Origin: Micractinium sp. NFX-FRZ
Taxonomy: Eukaryota > Chlorophyta > Trebouxiophyceae > Chlorellales > Chlorellaceae
Assembly (NCBI GenBank): GCA_029339195.1
Contig: JAPTJF010000439.1
Span: 1 to 52,580, forward strand
Direction: 5' to 3'
DNA: 52,580 nt
The translations under genes and the position numbers were made by a program. This document shows positions 34,201 to 45,000 of the stretch, one piece after another. Below the pieces are notes generated by a model. It made no database searches. It worked only from the letters and a program-made list of their open reading frames with translations, and was not told the origin of the DNA. The first letter of the stretch is position 1. Each line of letters begins with the position of its first letter.

Positions 34201-36283
34201 GGCAGTCAAGCAGCAGGCAGGCAGGCAGGCAAGCAGGCAGGCAGGCAAGCAGCCAATGCAGGCAAGCAGCCAATACAGGCAGGCAGGCAGGCAGGCAGGC
34301 AGTTGGGCAGTTGGACAGGCAGTCAAGCAGCAAGCACGCAAGCTGCAAGCAAGCAAGCAACCAGCCAATGCAGGCAGGCAGGCGGTCAGGCAGGCAGGGC
34401 GGCCCACCTGGCTCCAGCATGGGCAGGGCGGGGTCGTAGGAGGCGGAGTCGCAGGAGCGTGCGCCCGGTGGGCTTCCGCAGATGAGCAGCTGAGCTGGCC
34501 ACACGGTGGGGTCCAGCATGGCGTACTTGCCCGCCACGCTGCACGTGGCGGTGACGGGGAGCGTGTTGCCCGGGGGCGCACGGATAACGCCTGTGCTGGG
34601 GTCCTTCAGTGTGGAGTCGATGAAGGCTTGGGCTTGGCCAAACATGACGGGGGGTGGGGGCGGTGTGGGAGGGGAGGGCGGCGGGCTGGGCGGGCTGGGG
34701 GGCGGGCTCGGGGGCGGCGGCGGCGGGCTGGGCGGCGGCCTGCATGGGCAACAAGGCAAGTGCGTCAGCATTCATCTTGTGCCGAGCAACAGGCTGCGAA
34801 CCGAACTGAGGTGCTGCCATGTTGTGACGATGCCATCCGCAGCAGCGGCACAGGCGCCCGCCTTTTTGGAGACGGGTGGGCGGGCTCACCGAGGCGGAGG
34901 CGGTGGCGGCTTGGGCGGGGGAGGGGATGGCTTGGGCGGCGGCGGTGGCGCGGGTGGTGGGTAGTCTCCGGTGTATGGCGGCGGCCGAGGGGGGGGCGCA
35001 GGGCTGGGGGGCCGGGGTGGCGGCCTCGGGGAGGGAGGCGGGCGGGGAGAGGGGGGCGGCGGAGGGCTGGGCGGCGACGGTGGCGGCGGGCTCGGGGGCG
35101 GGGTGGGGGGCGGTGGGGGCGAGCGTGGCATGGGGTCAGACTGCACCGAGGCGGAAGGGGGAAATGGATTTCTGAGAAGGAGGGTGAGGCGGGTCAAGTG
35201 CCACGCTGGTGCTGCAGCTTGCGCAACAGCAGGCCGGGGGGACAGGGCAGAGCAATGCACAAGCGTGGGCTCATTTGTCCCCCAAACAATCCCTAGTCAT
35301 GTGGCCCGGGTCAGTGACCTGTGCAGCTCTGATGCACTGCACTTGTACTGCTGCTGACACACCGCCACTTGTACTGCTGCCACTCACCACGGTGAAGCTG
35401 GCGCTGGAACGCTGCTCCGCCGTGGCGGCGTCGGCGGGATCGCAGAGGAAGAAGCAGCGCACGGCGTAGAACGTGTTGGCGCCGCGGTACGCGTTGGGCA
35501 GGTAGAATAGGTAGGAGGAGGAGTAGAGGGAGCCCGAGTAGGTGACGGCGGTGGGGCGCAGCGTGCACGATTGCTGCGTGGTGAAGTTCGAGCAGGTGGG
35601 CAGCGTGGCTTGGAAGCCGGCGGGCAGGGTGCCGCCCGGGCCGTCGGAGCAGTCGGCGGTGCCGCAGAGGTAGAGCTGCGCCCGCCAGCTGTCGGGGTCC
35701 GCCGAGGCGCCGGCGCCGGTGACGTCGCACCGGCCCACCAGCTGCACGCAGGCGGGGAGGCGGGGAGGCACGCAGAGAAGGCGGGTGAAGCTTCGATGGG
35801 GTGCACTGTGCTGTGCTGGCCGGCGCTGGTCGCGCTTTGCATGCCTGCCCGACCGGGCTTAACGGGGCAGCCCGCTGGGTGGTGTGTGCTGCGACAGGCA
35901 GGGCGCTCTGGCTGGCCACCCACCGGCAGTACGTTTAAGAGGTCAGGATGGAAGAGGCCTGCAGGTGAGTGTCACACAACCAGCGGAGTTAATGGGACAG
36001 TGAAAGGTGTTCTATAAGCCAGTGTGTGGCGGCGGCTCCAGCAGGCACTTTGGGCACGGTACAGCCCCAGCCGCCTGCGCCCCAGCCCGCGAGCCGCACC
36101 ATCTTTGGAGTTGTAGTCTGTTGCCAAGGTCGCGATCCCGGTGCCAAAAAACACGTTGGGGCACACGGCGGCCACGGCCGGGAGGGCCGTGAGGCTGAGC
36201 AGCAGCAGAAGGAGGAGCGGCGGCAGCGGTACTGTCGCAACGCCGGCGGCGGCGGCGGCACCTGGGCCAGAGCGGGCCGCCAT
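28267..36283 (-). CDS. Secreted Pro-rich / GCC2-GCC3 Cys-rich matrix protein
   Basis: Twenty phase-consistent exons give 1368 residues: 36100-36283, 35924-35958, 35388-35741, 34890-35140, 34408-34739, 33989-34079, 33695-33761, 33088-33536, 32631-32779, 32102-32294, 31518-31912, 31180-31357, 30913-31011, 30287-30642, 30045-30147, 29687-29853, 29425-29520, 28990-29198, 28568-28840, 28267-28392. A signal peptide (LPLPPLLLLLLLSLTALPAV, about 19-38) is followed by two related Cys domains (about 74-191 and 305-438; AQLYLCG and AQLLICG, ending in VTYSGSLYS and VTYNGGVYT), with Pro/Ser rods between and after them. From about residue 500 come repeated motifs of the CPPGTYS...C..CPAG type (GCC2/GCC3, ephrin-receptor-like). 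No C-terminal membrane or GPI-type tail is seen. Two globular domains on a Pro-rich rod recall volvocine pherophorins, but I cannot assign the pherophorin domain itself. A wall or extracellular-matrix role is inferred. Confidence 0.87.
32366..32425. repeat. Intronic echo of the GVPDCGLPNAW exon start
   Basis: ggcagcggtcgggcacccctcccaagtaattgcggacactcggatgcctgc resembles the exon start plus acceptor at about 32244-32298 (ggccgcagtcgggcaccccgtccaccagggtggcgacacggaagcctgcag). The copy's frame reads SVRNYLGGVPDRCL. It lies upstream of the real exon. Confidence 0.7.
34141..34395. repeat. GGCA microsatellite with higher-order units in an intron
   Basis: About 250 bp of (GGCA)n interrupted by 'gtcaagcagca' and 'agcaagccaatacaggc'-type variants, in the intron between exons 34408-34739 and 33989-34079. 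The larger unit of repeated GGCA plus a GTCAAGCAGCA interruption recurs at least three times. Length variation between strains is likely. Confidence 0.9.
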
Positions 36284-37478
36284 CAGGCAGCCAGGCGGAT
36301 GGACTGCTTAGCGAGGCTGGGCTTTAACGCAGCATACTGCGATGTCTCGCAGGCTTGGTAGTGCGGGGGAGTTGGGGCGCGGGCGGAGGCGGCTGCTGCT
36401 CCCAAGTGTGCTGAGTGTGTGCGGCTTGATTAACCGCAGGAGAGAAAGATGAAAGCCGCCACAGAGTGCAGACGAGGGACAATTGCCTGCGTCATGCGTC
36501 GTGCCTCTTTCGGTCCTGACCGGCGGCCACGTTGGAGACCGGGTTTGGCGGTTTGGTAGAGCCCATTCATTTGGGTACCGAGGCTCCGAGGGGTCCAAGG
36601 AGTCTTCAAACGCCATCTGAGCGCCTCGCATGGCCCAAAAATGTTGCTCACCATATGCCGCTGGCAGCGGCACCTCCGCCCCTGCACCGCCCCCTCGGCC
36701 ACGTCGCCGCCCCCTCCCGCCCACAGCCGGCTGCAGCTCGTCAGCCCTGCATCTCCCCCTGGTGACCAGTCTCGGAAAGCAGTCCAAATTACGTTTGGCA
36801 AGCCCTCCTAGCAAATCAGAATAACCATACCCGCTCAACCTGCCATGCCGCTGCCAGCCTGCTGCCATTCCACGAGTGCCTGCACGGCACCACCGCGCAC
36901 GAGCAGCTGGTCTGCACACCCTGCGCACTGCAAAGCCCCCGCATTGCTTACGCTCCGCTCTGGCATGCCTCTCCCTCTGTACATCTGCGTCTTAGCTGGC
37001 CTACCAGCGCCAGGGGCAGTGTGGCCTCTACTTGACCGAAGGGCTTGCATGGCCTGGGGGCAAGCCGGCGCTGCTGCTGCTGGGCCGCCGTTTGCCCCGC
37101 CTGCCCCACACCCTGCCAATCAGTCTGTCAGTCCATGCCCTTGCATGTGCAAAGTTTTTCAGAATCAGAAAGAAACCCCCTTGATGGATGCCCACCACGG
37201 ATGCCCACAGGCCGCCCAAGGTGGCAGGGCACCCCTGGCGGCGGCAGACACATTTCCTATTGTGCACTGTTCCTCCCGCACTTGCGCACATGTCGACACC
37301 GTGCACACACTCTGTGGCTTCTGCCTGCCTTTCCTGAGCCTGTTGTCACGCGTGTAGGCAGGGACGCATACCCTGGATACCGCTTGGCCTTGTGCCTCAA
37401 CTGCAGAAGGAGAAAGCACACGCCGCCTGAACTGACATCACGGGGGGGCAAGTGCATCGACAGCCCGCTGCAGTCACC
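36284..37478. promoter_or_regulatory. Divergent promoter region: matrix-protein gene and MATE gene
   Basis: About 1.2 kb between two divergent start codons. Both promoters and 5' untranslated regions must be here. I see no convincing coding frame, TATA box or RNA gene. CG content drops at about 36410-36560 and 37130-37330 compared with the flanks, as expected for regulatory DNA in a GC-rich genome. Confidence 0.5.
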
Positions 37479-40400
37479 ATGTCGGCCCCGCCCAGAAGCC
37501 CCCGCACTCACCCGCAGCTTGCGGCCAACCCTAGCCCATTCGAGGACGAGCCTTCCTTAGAGCCATGGCCGCCGGCCCGGCGCAGCACCAGCCGGACCAG
37601 CGGGGCGGGCACCTCCGCCGCCGCCGCCGCGTCCTCTGCCGCTCCCAGCGCCTCCCTGCCGGGCACCCCGCCTCCCTCTGAAGCCCTCAGCGGGCTGCCA
37701 GCCACGGCTGCCGCCGCCGCAGAGAGCCGGCGGCGGGCCTGGGAGGAGGCCTGGGAGGATGGGATGGACATGCCAGCCATCGCCGCCACCTTCTCCACCG
37801 CCCTGCCCTACCTGGCATCCATCCGGCACGCCACCCAGGCGCTGCCGCCCTCCCTGGCGCCCTCGCTCCCCTTGTTAGAGGCAGGAGAGGAGGAGGCACG
37901 CCTCAGCTTCCTGCAGCGCCAGCTCAGCCTGCTGCCCCAGGAGGCGGCTTCCCTGCAGACGGCAGAGGCGGAGGGTGGGTGCGCGGTGTGGCGCGGCGAG
38001 GCGCTGCGCGTGCTGGCGCTGGCGCTGCCCCTGGCTGTGAGAGGGGCGGGGCGAGGGCGGGTTGGGTGGGGGACGGTTGCAACCTGCATGAGCAAATGTG
38101 GCGGCCAGCCGGATAAGATTTGTACGCTGATCTGGGCGCAGGTGGCTGTGATGGGCATGCTGCTCTGAGGCCTGGCCTGGGCGTCCTATAGCGTCTGCCT
38201 GGCCCCGACCTGCCCGGCCCTCTGGCACGGGCTGACACCCTCCGGCACCCCAGCAACCACAGGGGAGGCTGGCTGGCACCCTCCCATTCTTCCTGCCCCT
38301 GCTGCCATCCCACTTGCCCACACAGATAGCCAACCTGGCAGGCTTCTGCATCAACGCCGTGGGAGTGTCGTTTGTGGGGCGCCTGGGCGGGCTGCAGCTG
38401 TCGGCGGCGGTGCTGGCTGCTTCGGTGTTCAACGTCACGGGGCAGGTGCGTGCCCACGTGGCACCTGGAGATGCCCCGCCTTTTTGGTGTGGCCATGTGT
38501 GCGCATTGGGCAGCTTCTGTTCGCTGGAGTGAGGAGGCAGCTGGGAGTGAGGGCGAGGCAGGCATGCGCAGCAGGGGTCAACCTTGGAGGGAGAGGCACC
38601 ATGCCCATGTTGGAGGGCTCCGTGCACCAGCATCCTGCAGGGACCCAAGCTGGTGTGCGCCTGCCTGTGCCAAGCCCTACACAGCAGCAGCCGTGCCTGC
38701 CTGCTCTACTTGCCGTTTCCTGCCTTGACTTGCCGCTGACTGTCACTCTTGCAGAGCGTGATCATGGGGTTCTGCGGCACTATAGACACCTTGGCTGGGT
38801 GAGAGGATGCGTGGGGCCGGAGTGGTCGGGCGCTGACGTGTCAGGCGGCAATGAGGGGATTTGACCGGGCAGGCCAGCAAGCTGCAGAAGCAAACTGCAG
38901 AAGGCAGTGCTGTTGACTTGCAGGCGGCTGAGATGCATCATTGATCCCAGAGGCATCCCTCCTGCATCATTGATGGTAGTCTTTTGTCCCGTCTGACCGA
39001 GCAGCATCGTGTGACCTCCCGCTGCTCCCGCCGCCCCTCCCCTGCCCACGCCCGCTGTCTGATGCGTGGATGCAGGCAGGCGTTTGGCGCCCGCAACCAC
39101 AAGGCAGTGGGCCTGGTGCTGCAGCGCGCTCTGCTGGTCAACCTGCTGCTCGGCGGCATCATCGCTGTCGGCTGGCTCAGGTGGGGGACCCATTGGCACT
39201 CTGCCAGCGGCACCGCCCGCGCCTGTGCTGCCTCACATGCTTCCGCTGCCGCGCTGCCGCTAACCCTGTGCCCCGCCGGGGCTGCCTGCACGTGCAAGCC
39301 CCCCGCCCCCGCCCCACCTGCGCATGCACACATGCCGCCCCTCCCGCCTGCCTGCGCCTGCAGGTCGGAGCGCCTGTTTCTGGCGCTGGGGCAGGAGGCG
39401 GAGCTGTCGGCGGCTGCGGCCCGCTACATGGTACGCGTGTCCCCTTCGCTGCCCTGCATCGGCGTGTTTGAGTCGCTCAAGCGCATCCTCATCGTCCAGG
39501 TGCGTCAACATACTTTTTCACCAGTCCTGGCTACAGTCTGAGGACTGTTTATTTAGTAATTCTGACCACGTGTGCACGGGCATGCAAGGTTTGGGGTCGC
39601 GGTAGAGCAACCTCAGCGTCAAGGTGTGGGTGGCGGAAACCAGCTTCCCACCAGGATTGATCAGCGCATCCTCCTGCCTGCCTGCTTGCCCGATAAGAGC
39701 GCACCGCCTGCCTGCCCCGCACCGCGCCTGCCCTTGCCACCCCAACACCGGCCCCTGCCCCGCCGCCTGGGCATCCCCATGCAGGGGGTCGTGCGCCCCG
39801 CCACTGTAGTCACTCTGGTGGCTGCTGCCCTCACCCCGCTCTACAACTGGTTCTTTATTGTGCATCTGGGTCTGGGGCTAGACGGAGCTGCGCTGGCGGT
39901 GGTGGCGCTGCAGCTGACGTGCGCAGCAATGCTGGGAGGATATGTGGCGGCCCGCTGCATCAGGCAAGGCAGAGGGAGGGCGGGGCCGGGAGGGCAGGCG
40001 GGCAGCCAGGCAGGCGGTGGTGGCGCTGCAGCTGACCTTTGTAGGGATGCTGGGGGGATGCCTGGCGGCCCGAAGCATCAGGCAGGGCAGAGGGGTGAGG
40101 CTGGACGGGAAGGGGGGCAGGCAGGTGGTGGGGCCGGTGCAGATGGGGCAGTGCAGGCCGACCGACATGCACGTGCATGCTCGCCGCAGGCAGGCAGGGG
40201 CTGTCAAACTGCATGCATACTACACCGGATGCCTGCCGCCCTGCTGCCAGCGGAGGGTGTGGGGCGTGCTGATCCTGCGCCCTTCTCTCATCATGCCCCT
40301 CCCTGCTGCTCGCAGGCAGCGCGGCCACCCTGAGACAGTGTGGGGTGGCTGGAGCCGCGAGGCGCTGCGTGGCTGGGGGCACTACCTCTCGCTGGCAGCC

Positions 40401-41895
40401 CCAAGCTGCATCATGATCTGCTGCAAGTGAGCGATTGGAAGTGGCTGCAGTGTAGTGTGAAATTTGTGTGCATAAAGCAAAAGTTGCATGAGGGTATGCT
40501 GCTAGTGAGCTGGCTGATCGTGCCTCCTCTCTGCTGCACGCACCTTCCCGCCGCTAGACAGGCGCTCGGGTGTACAGCAAGCCAGCAGTGCGCCTTGCAC
40601 TGCCGCCCGCCACCCCCACTGGGTGGCACCCTTGCTGAGCCGTATCTTCCCCAGAACTCCGGTGGTGCTCAGTTGAGCCGCTCCTCTCCCCATGAAGAAT
40701 TTGTCCTTTGCAAACCTTCACTCTCTCCCTCCCCTTGCCAGGTGGTGGTCACGCGAGGCTCCGCTACTCATTCCTTTGCTTTCCCCCCGTCCCTCGCTCC
40801 CTTGCCCCGCTCTTCAGGTGGTGGTCGTTCGAGGCTCTGCTGCTCATGGCGGGGTGGACCCCGCAGGCGCAGCTGGCGGTGGCGGCAATGGGCATCTGCA
40901 GCGTGACAAACAGCATCATGTGAGTCCACCATGGAAAACTACGGGGCACAGCACAGCATGGCGCAGCACAGCACAGCGCATACTCGTGGTGCGGCAGAGT
41001 TACCCCTAGCAGTGGCCTTTCCCCTCCCTCCCCCTCACTATCCAGCCTTAATCCCACTCGTCTTCACTCTCACGCCAATCCGCACTGCCCCGCAGCTTTA
41101 TGCTGGTGTTCGGCCTCTCCATCGCCTCCTCCGTGCGCGTCTCCAACTCTCTGGGGGCGGGCTGCCCCCAGGCCGCACGCCGCGCCGTCCTCTCCTCCTT
41201 TGCCATGGCCCTGCTGCTGCTCGCTGTCTTTGTGGGCGGCCTGCTCACACTGCGGGTGAGTGCTCCTTCACTTGTGCAGCGTTGTGCGGGCATGCACAGT
41301 TTCTAGGAGGGTCGCCTCATTCGCCACGGCCCTGCTGCTGCTTGCTCCCTTCATGGGGTGGGCTCCTCATACTGCGGACAAGCTTTCCTAAACTTATGAA
41401 AACACCTGCTTTTGTTTAGAAAAGGTAAGGGCCCGCCCGCTTGGCTTGCCTTGCTTTACGCCTCCCGGCGCTCGCCTGCCTTGCTTGCGTGTGCCTGCTG
41501 CAGGTGCCCCTGGGGTTTGCCTTATGACAGCAAACCAGTGAACACCCCCTCTTGGCCCCCTCCTACCCCCCTAGCGTTGATTGATCACTCCCTTTTGTGT
41601 TGCATTGCAGGGCAAGTGGGTGCGCCTGCTGACGGATGTGGAGGCGGTGGTGGAAGCCACCGTGCAGCTGCTGCCCGTGTTCAGCCTGAGCCTGCTGGGG
41701 GACAACACAAACGTGGCGCTGCTTGCCCTGCCCTCCGCTGCTCCCACCCTACTGGTGGCAATCCCACTGGTTGCAAACCCCACTGGTGGCAGCCCAGCTG
41801 GGGACACCTGCTGCCGCGCAGCTTGCAGCGCGCCGGGCGCGCACGCGCCCGCCGCCATGCGCCGCCTCGCCACCGACACCCGCACCCTCCCCTGA
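37479..41895 (+). CDS. MATE-family transporter, C-terminally shortened
   Basis: Ten phase-consistent exons (37479-38036, 38326-38445, 38755-38798, 39076-39180, 39364-39499, 39785-39963, 40316-40426, 40818-40919, 41096-41255, 41611-41895) give 599 residues. After a long Ala/Ser/Pro-rich N-terminus (about 180 residues), MATE/DETOXIFICATION landmarks appear in order: GVSFVGRLGGLQLSAA, GFCGTIDTLAGQAFGARNH, TPLYNWFFIVHLGLGLDGAA, the WWSFEALLLMAGW segment, and SIASSVRVSNSLGAG. Plant and algal relatives export organic cations, phenolics or organic acids by H+ or Na+ antiport; the substrate here cannot be told. I count about ten membrane helices. After QLLPVFSLSLLGD (helix 10) the frame runs into a low-complexity tail and stops, where family members have two more helices. 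The next gene begins 126 bp later. Confidence 0.85.
40010..40095. repeat. Intronic echo of a MATE exon end
   Basis: gcggtggtggcgctgcagctgacctttgtagggatgctggg... copies about 39895-39975 (gcggtggtggcgctgcagctgacgtgcgcagcaatgctggg...), through ggcggcccgaagcatcaggcagggcagaggg. It reads in frame (VVALQLTFVGMLGGCLAARSIRQ), so it could act as an alternative exon. Unlike the real junction (GC donor), the copy is followed by GGGTGAGG. Confidence 0.9.
40737..40780. repeat. Intronic echo of a MATE exon start
   Basis: ccaggtggtggtcacgcgaggctccgctactcat copies the acceptor and exon start at about 40814-40848 (tcaggtggtggtcgttcgaggctctgctgctcat), about 77 bp upstream. Flanking intron text (ttccccccgtccctcgctcc) also suggests a tandem duplication. 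Confidence 0.85.
41303..41385. repeat. Intronic echo of the MATE FAMALLLL exon end
   Basis: gggtcgcctcattcgccacggccctgctgctgcttgctcccttcatggggtgggctcctcatactgcggacaag copies the exon end at about 41188-41258. The donor GGGTGAGT has become GGACAAGC in the copy, so it should not splice. Confidence 0.85.
41735..41800 (+). repeat. Short tandem repeat forming the MATE C-terminal tail
   Basis: Three near-copies of a unit like actggtggcaatccc lie in the last MATE exon and encode part of the non-conserved tail (LLVAIPLVANPTGGSPAGD). This shows that the replaced C-terminus grew from simple repeated sequence rather than from a known domain. Confidence 0.7.
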
Positions 41896-42021
41896 CTCAC
41901 CGTGTGGCCCAGCAGTGGGGCGCAGGCGGCCAGCCTGTCAACCCCTGTGTCAGTCGCGCTCACGTGCCACACTTCTTCTGCCTCTGCTTCTGCTCCCACA
42001 GCCCCGCCCAGCAGGCCCGGC

Positions 42022-45000
42022 ATGGCGCCGAACGACCAGTTCATGACGGGCGCCCCGGTGGCGCCCGGCTACAGCGAGGTGGAGCTGGATGGGGAGGGGA
42101 AGAAAGCGGCGGCGGGGACGTACGACATGGAGGGGGCGTACAAGCGGCCCTCCACGGGGGCAGGAGCGATTCGTCGGGAGGCCACGCAGATGGATGTGAA
42201 GGAGCTGGAGGCCATCCGGAACGGAACCTGGTGAGGTTGAAAGCTATAGGGGCGCAGTGGAGCGGTGGTGCGGGGTGGTGGGGGGTGTGGGAGGTGGCGG
42301 GGCAGGAGGCGGCGCTGGGCGGCGGGCGCCGGGCTGGGCGGCTGGGGTATAGTTCACCCATGGTTTCAGCAGGAGTGATTGTTTATGCGAATCAACAGGC
42401 GATCAAGGATGCAAAAGGGAGGGGGCACCAGAGCAGGGCACCCCCCATCGCCAGCCCTGTACGCTCTCCGGATGTTGGCACCCACCTCTCTTGCTGTCGC
42501 TTCTGTTGCTGTTGCCTGCAGGAAGGAGTGTGTGTACCACATCATTACGGTGGGTTGGAGGGCGGGCGGGCGGCGGGGGCAGCAGCTGGGCACCAGTGAC
42601 CGTCACTGCACGGGGGGGTGGCGGTGGGGCGGTGGGCCGCGGCACACTTGTGCGGATGCCCTTGCCAGGGTGCCCCGACAGGTGGTGTTCCTCGGGGGGA
42701 TAGCGCTGCCCGCATGAGGCGGGGCGGGGGGGCAACACGAGCAAGGGGACCCAGCGCGTGCTCTGCACGTGCAGCGCAGCAACCTGCGCCGCCCCGCCCG
42801 CCCAGCGGCGCTGAGCCTCGCCCACTCCCGCCCGGCCCTCCGCCTGCCCCCCTCCCGCTGACACCATGCTGACACCACCACCTGCAGGCCGTGATTGGGT
42901 CGGGCGTGCTCTACCTGCCCTTCTTCTTTGCCATCCTCGGCTGGGTGGGTGGTGTCACCATGACCCTGCTCTTTGGAGCCATCACCTGGTGAGGATGGAA
43001 GGCAGCGGGCAGGGGGAGCGGGGCGTGGAGGGAAGGGAAGTGAGGAGCAAGGCAGCGGGCAGGGGAGGCGGGGCGTGAAGGGAAGGGAAGTGAAGGGACA
43101 AGAAGGGGAAGACAGCACAGCGGGGCCTGCCCTGCCCTGCTCCGCCCCTGGTGTTGCCCGGAGAGCACAGCGGCAGGACGGGGAGGGAGGGAGGGTGGGG
43201 GCTGGCCCGGGGCCCTGCCGGCGAGAGGCCCTCCATGTGGCTGGCGGGTCTCCATTGCAGCTGTGCGAACCGCGGCCGGGCGTGGCGCATGCCGCATCCC
43301 CCGCGCCGCCAGCTGCCGAGGCCTGCCCGCCCCGCGCCGCCGCGCGCAGGTACACCTCCCGCCTGCTGGCAGACGCCATGGTCATTGATGGAGTTCGCTA
43401 CCGCACCTACCAGAGTGCGTCGGGGTTGTGGCAGCGTGGGGGGTGCTCTGTGCCCCAGGGAACACGCGCTGCTGCTCGTGTGTGTTCCGTACTTGGGGGT
43501 GGGGGGGTGCAGGGCTGTTGGGTTGCAGCGCGAGCCGCTGGCAGGCTGGTCACCGGTGGTCAGCACGGGCTGAGGCACGGGCAGAGGCAGCGCTGCCGCC
43601 GGTGCTGTCAAGGCTCGCAAGCTGCTTGCTGCCTGGCGCTGTCCGTGGGCATGACCACCTGATCGCCGTTTCAGCAGTGGGTGGTAGTGTGGGGACTGCA
43701 CCAGTCGTTCGGAAGCAGCTAGCGCCGCTGGGCACGCCCCTGCGCTGCCCGCGCCTGGCTGCCCGCAAGTTGAGGGAGGGCGTCCTCAACCCCGCGCCTG
43801 CCCCCCGAGCGCACCGTGCTGTTGCTTGCCCCGCCCGCAGGCGCGGTGGAGGCGTGCTTTGGGAAGCGGGGCGGCATCCTGCTGGCCATCATTCAGTACC
43901 CCAATCTGGTGCTCACCGCCATCGCCTACAACATCACCGCCGCGGTGGGTGGGGTGGCATCGCAGCTGGCGCCGCGTGGTGGCCCGGGGTGGGACCAGCG
44001 CTCACGGGGGCCGCTCCACCTCGGCACAGTGTTCTCCCCCTGCCTGTTGACTGCTTCGCCAATCGTTTACGTAGGGGACCCCGGCCATCCCAACCCCATC
44101 TGAGCACTGTGCGCCCTCCAACTTTGACGGCACCTTGTGCACCTACCTGCCCCTGCGCCCCGCCCCAACCAGGGACGCCCGCGGGCTGTTCCGTCACACC
44201 GCCGCCCTCCCCTGCTTGTTTCTTTCTTTGTTTCGTCCTGCAGAACAGCATGAAGTACTTTGCATATTCGTACCAGTCCTTTGCCTCCTCCTCCCTCTGC
44301 ACCGCTGTCGACGACACCACGGGTGCGCCCAGCCTCCTCCTCGGTACACCTGCACCAGCGTGCCACCATGGGGCACATGCGCTGGCGCTCCGCCGGTGGC
44401 CTGGCCGGCAGTTGCCGGGCGCCCCAGCCCCCGCAGGGCAGCCTCAAGCCGACAGTCGCAGCTGCCGCCAGCCAGTCCACCAGCCGCACGTGCACACGGC
44501 GCCGCTTGGCCTGCGGCTGCCGGTTCTCTCCAGCGCGCCTGCTCAACAACCGCTTCCTGCTTCCATGCCTGCCCCCGCGTGCCGCCGCTCAATCCCCTCC
44601 CTCTTGCCCCGCCCGCCTGCCTGGATTGCCCAGGCTACTGCATCGACTGCAAGTACTGGGTGTTCTCGATCGCCTTTGGAGGCCTGCAGCTCTTCATGAG
44701 CCAGGTGAATGGCTGGGCTGGGCTGGCTGGGTCCTTCCTTCCTTCCTTCCTTCCTGTTGCACCGTGTACGTCTCAGCAGAGGGTGGCGGGCAAGCATGGA
44801 GGCCAGGCATGCCGCACTCCGCCTCTGTGCACAACTACCCCCCCTCCTGATGCAGCCTAGTCTAGTCGTTACATCTTTTCACGTCCCATAGAGGATTCAA
44901 CTTCAGGACGAACCATATCCTGAGAGGTTGACGAGGCATGCACCAGACCATGAAACTCGTGATGCAGCTAGCTGCTAACCAGCGCTGCACTCCCCTGCCC

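Noticed and set aside
34070..35296. 408-codon plus-strand Gly/Arg-rich open frame
   Set aside because: It is the antisense of the Pro-rich rods and the GGCA intron repeat; (CCG)n/(CCA)n coding on one strand automatically opens a Gly/Arg frame on the other.
41611..42230. A single fused MATE-permease gene
   Set aside because: No donor in the last MATE exon joins the permease first exon in phase, a stop codon intervenes, and the permease has its own ATG; two genes are simpler, though read-through needs cDNA.
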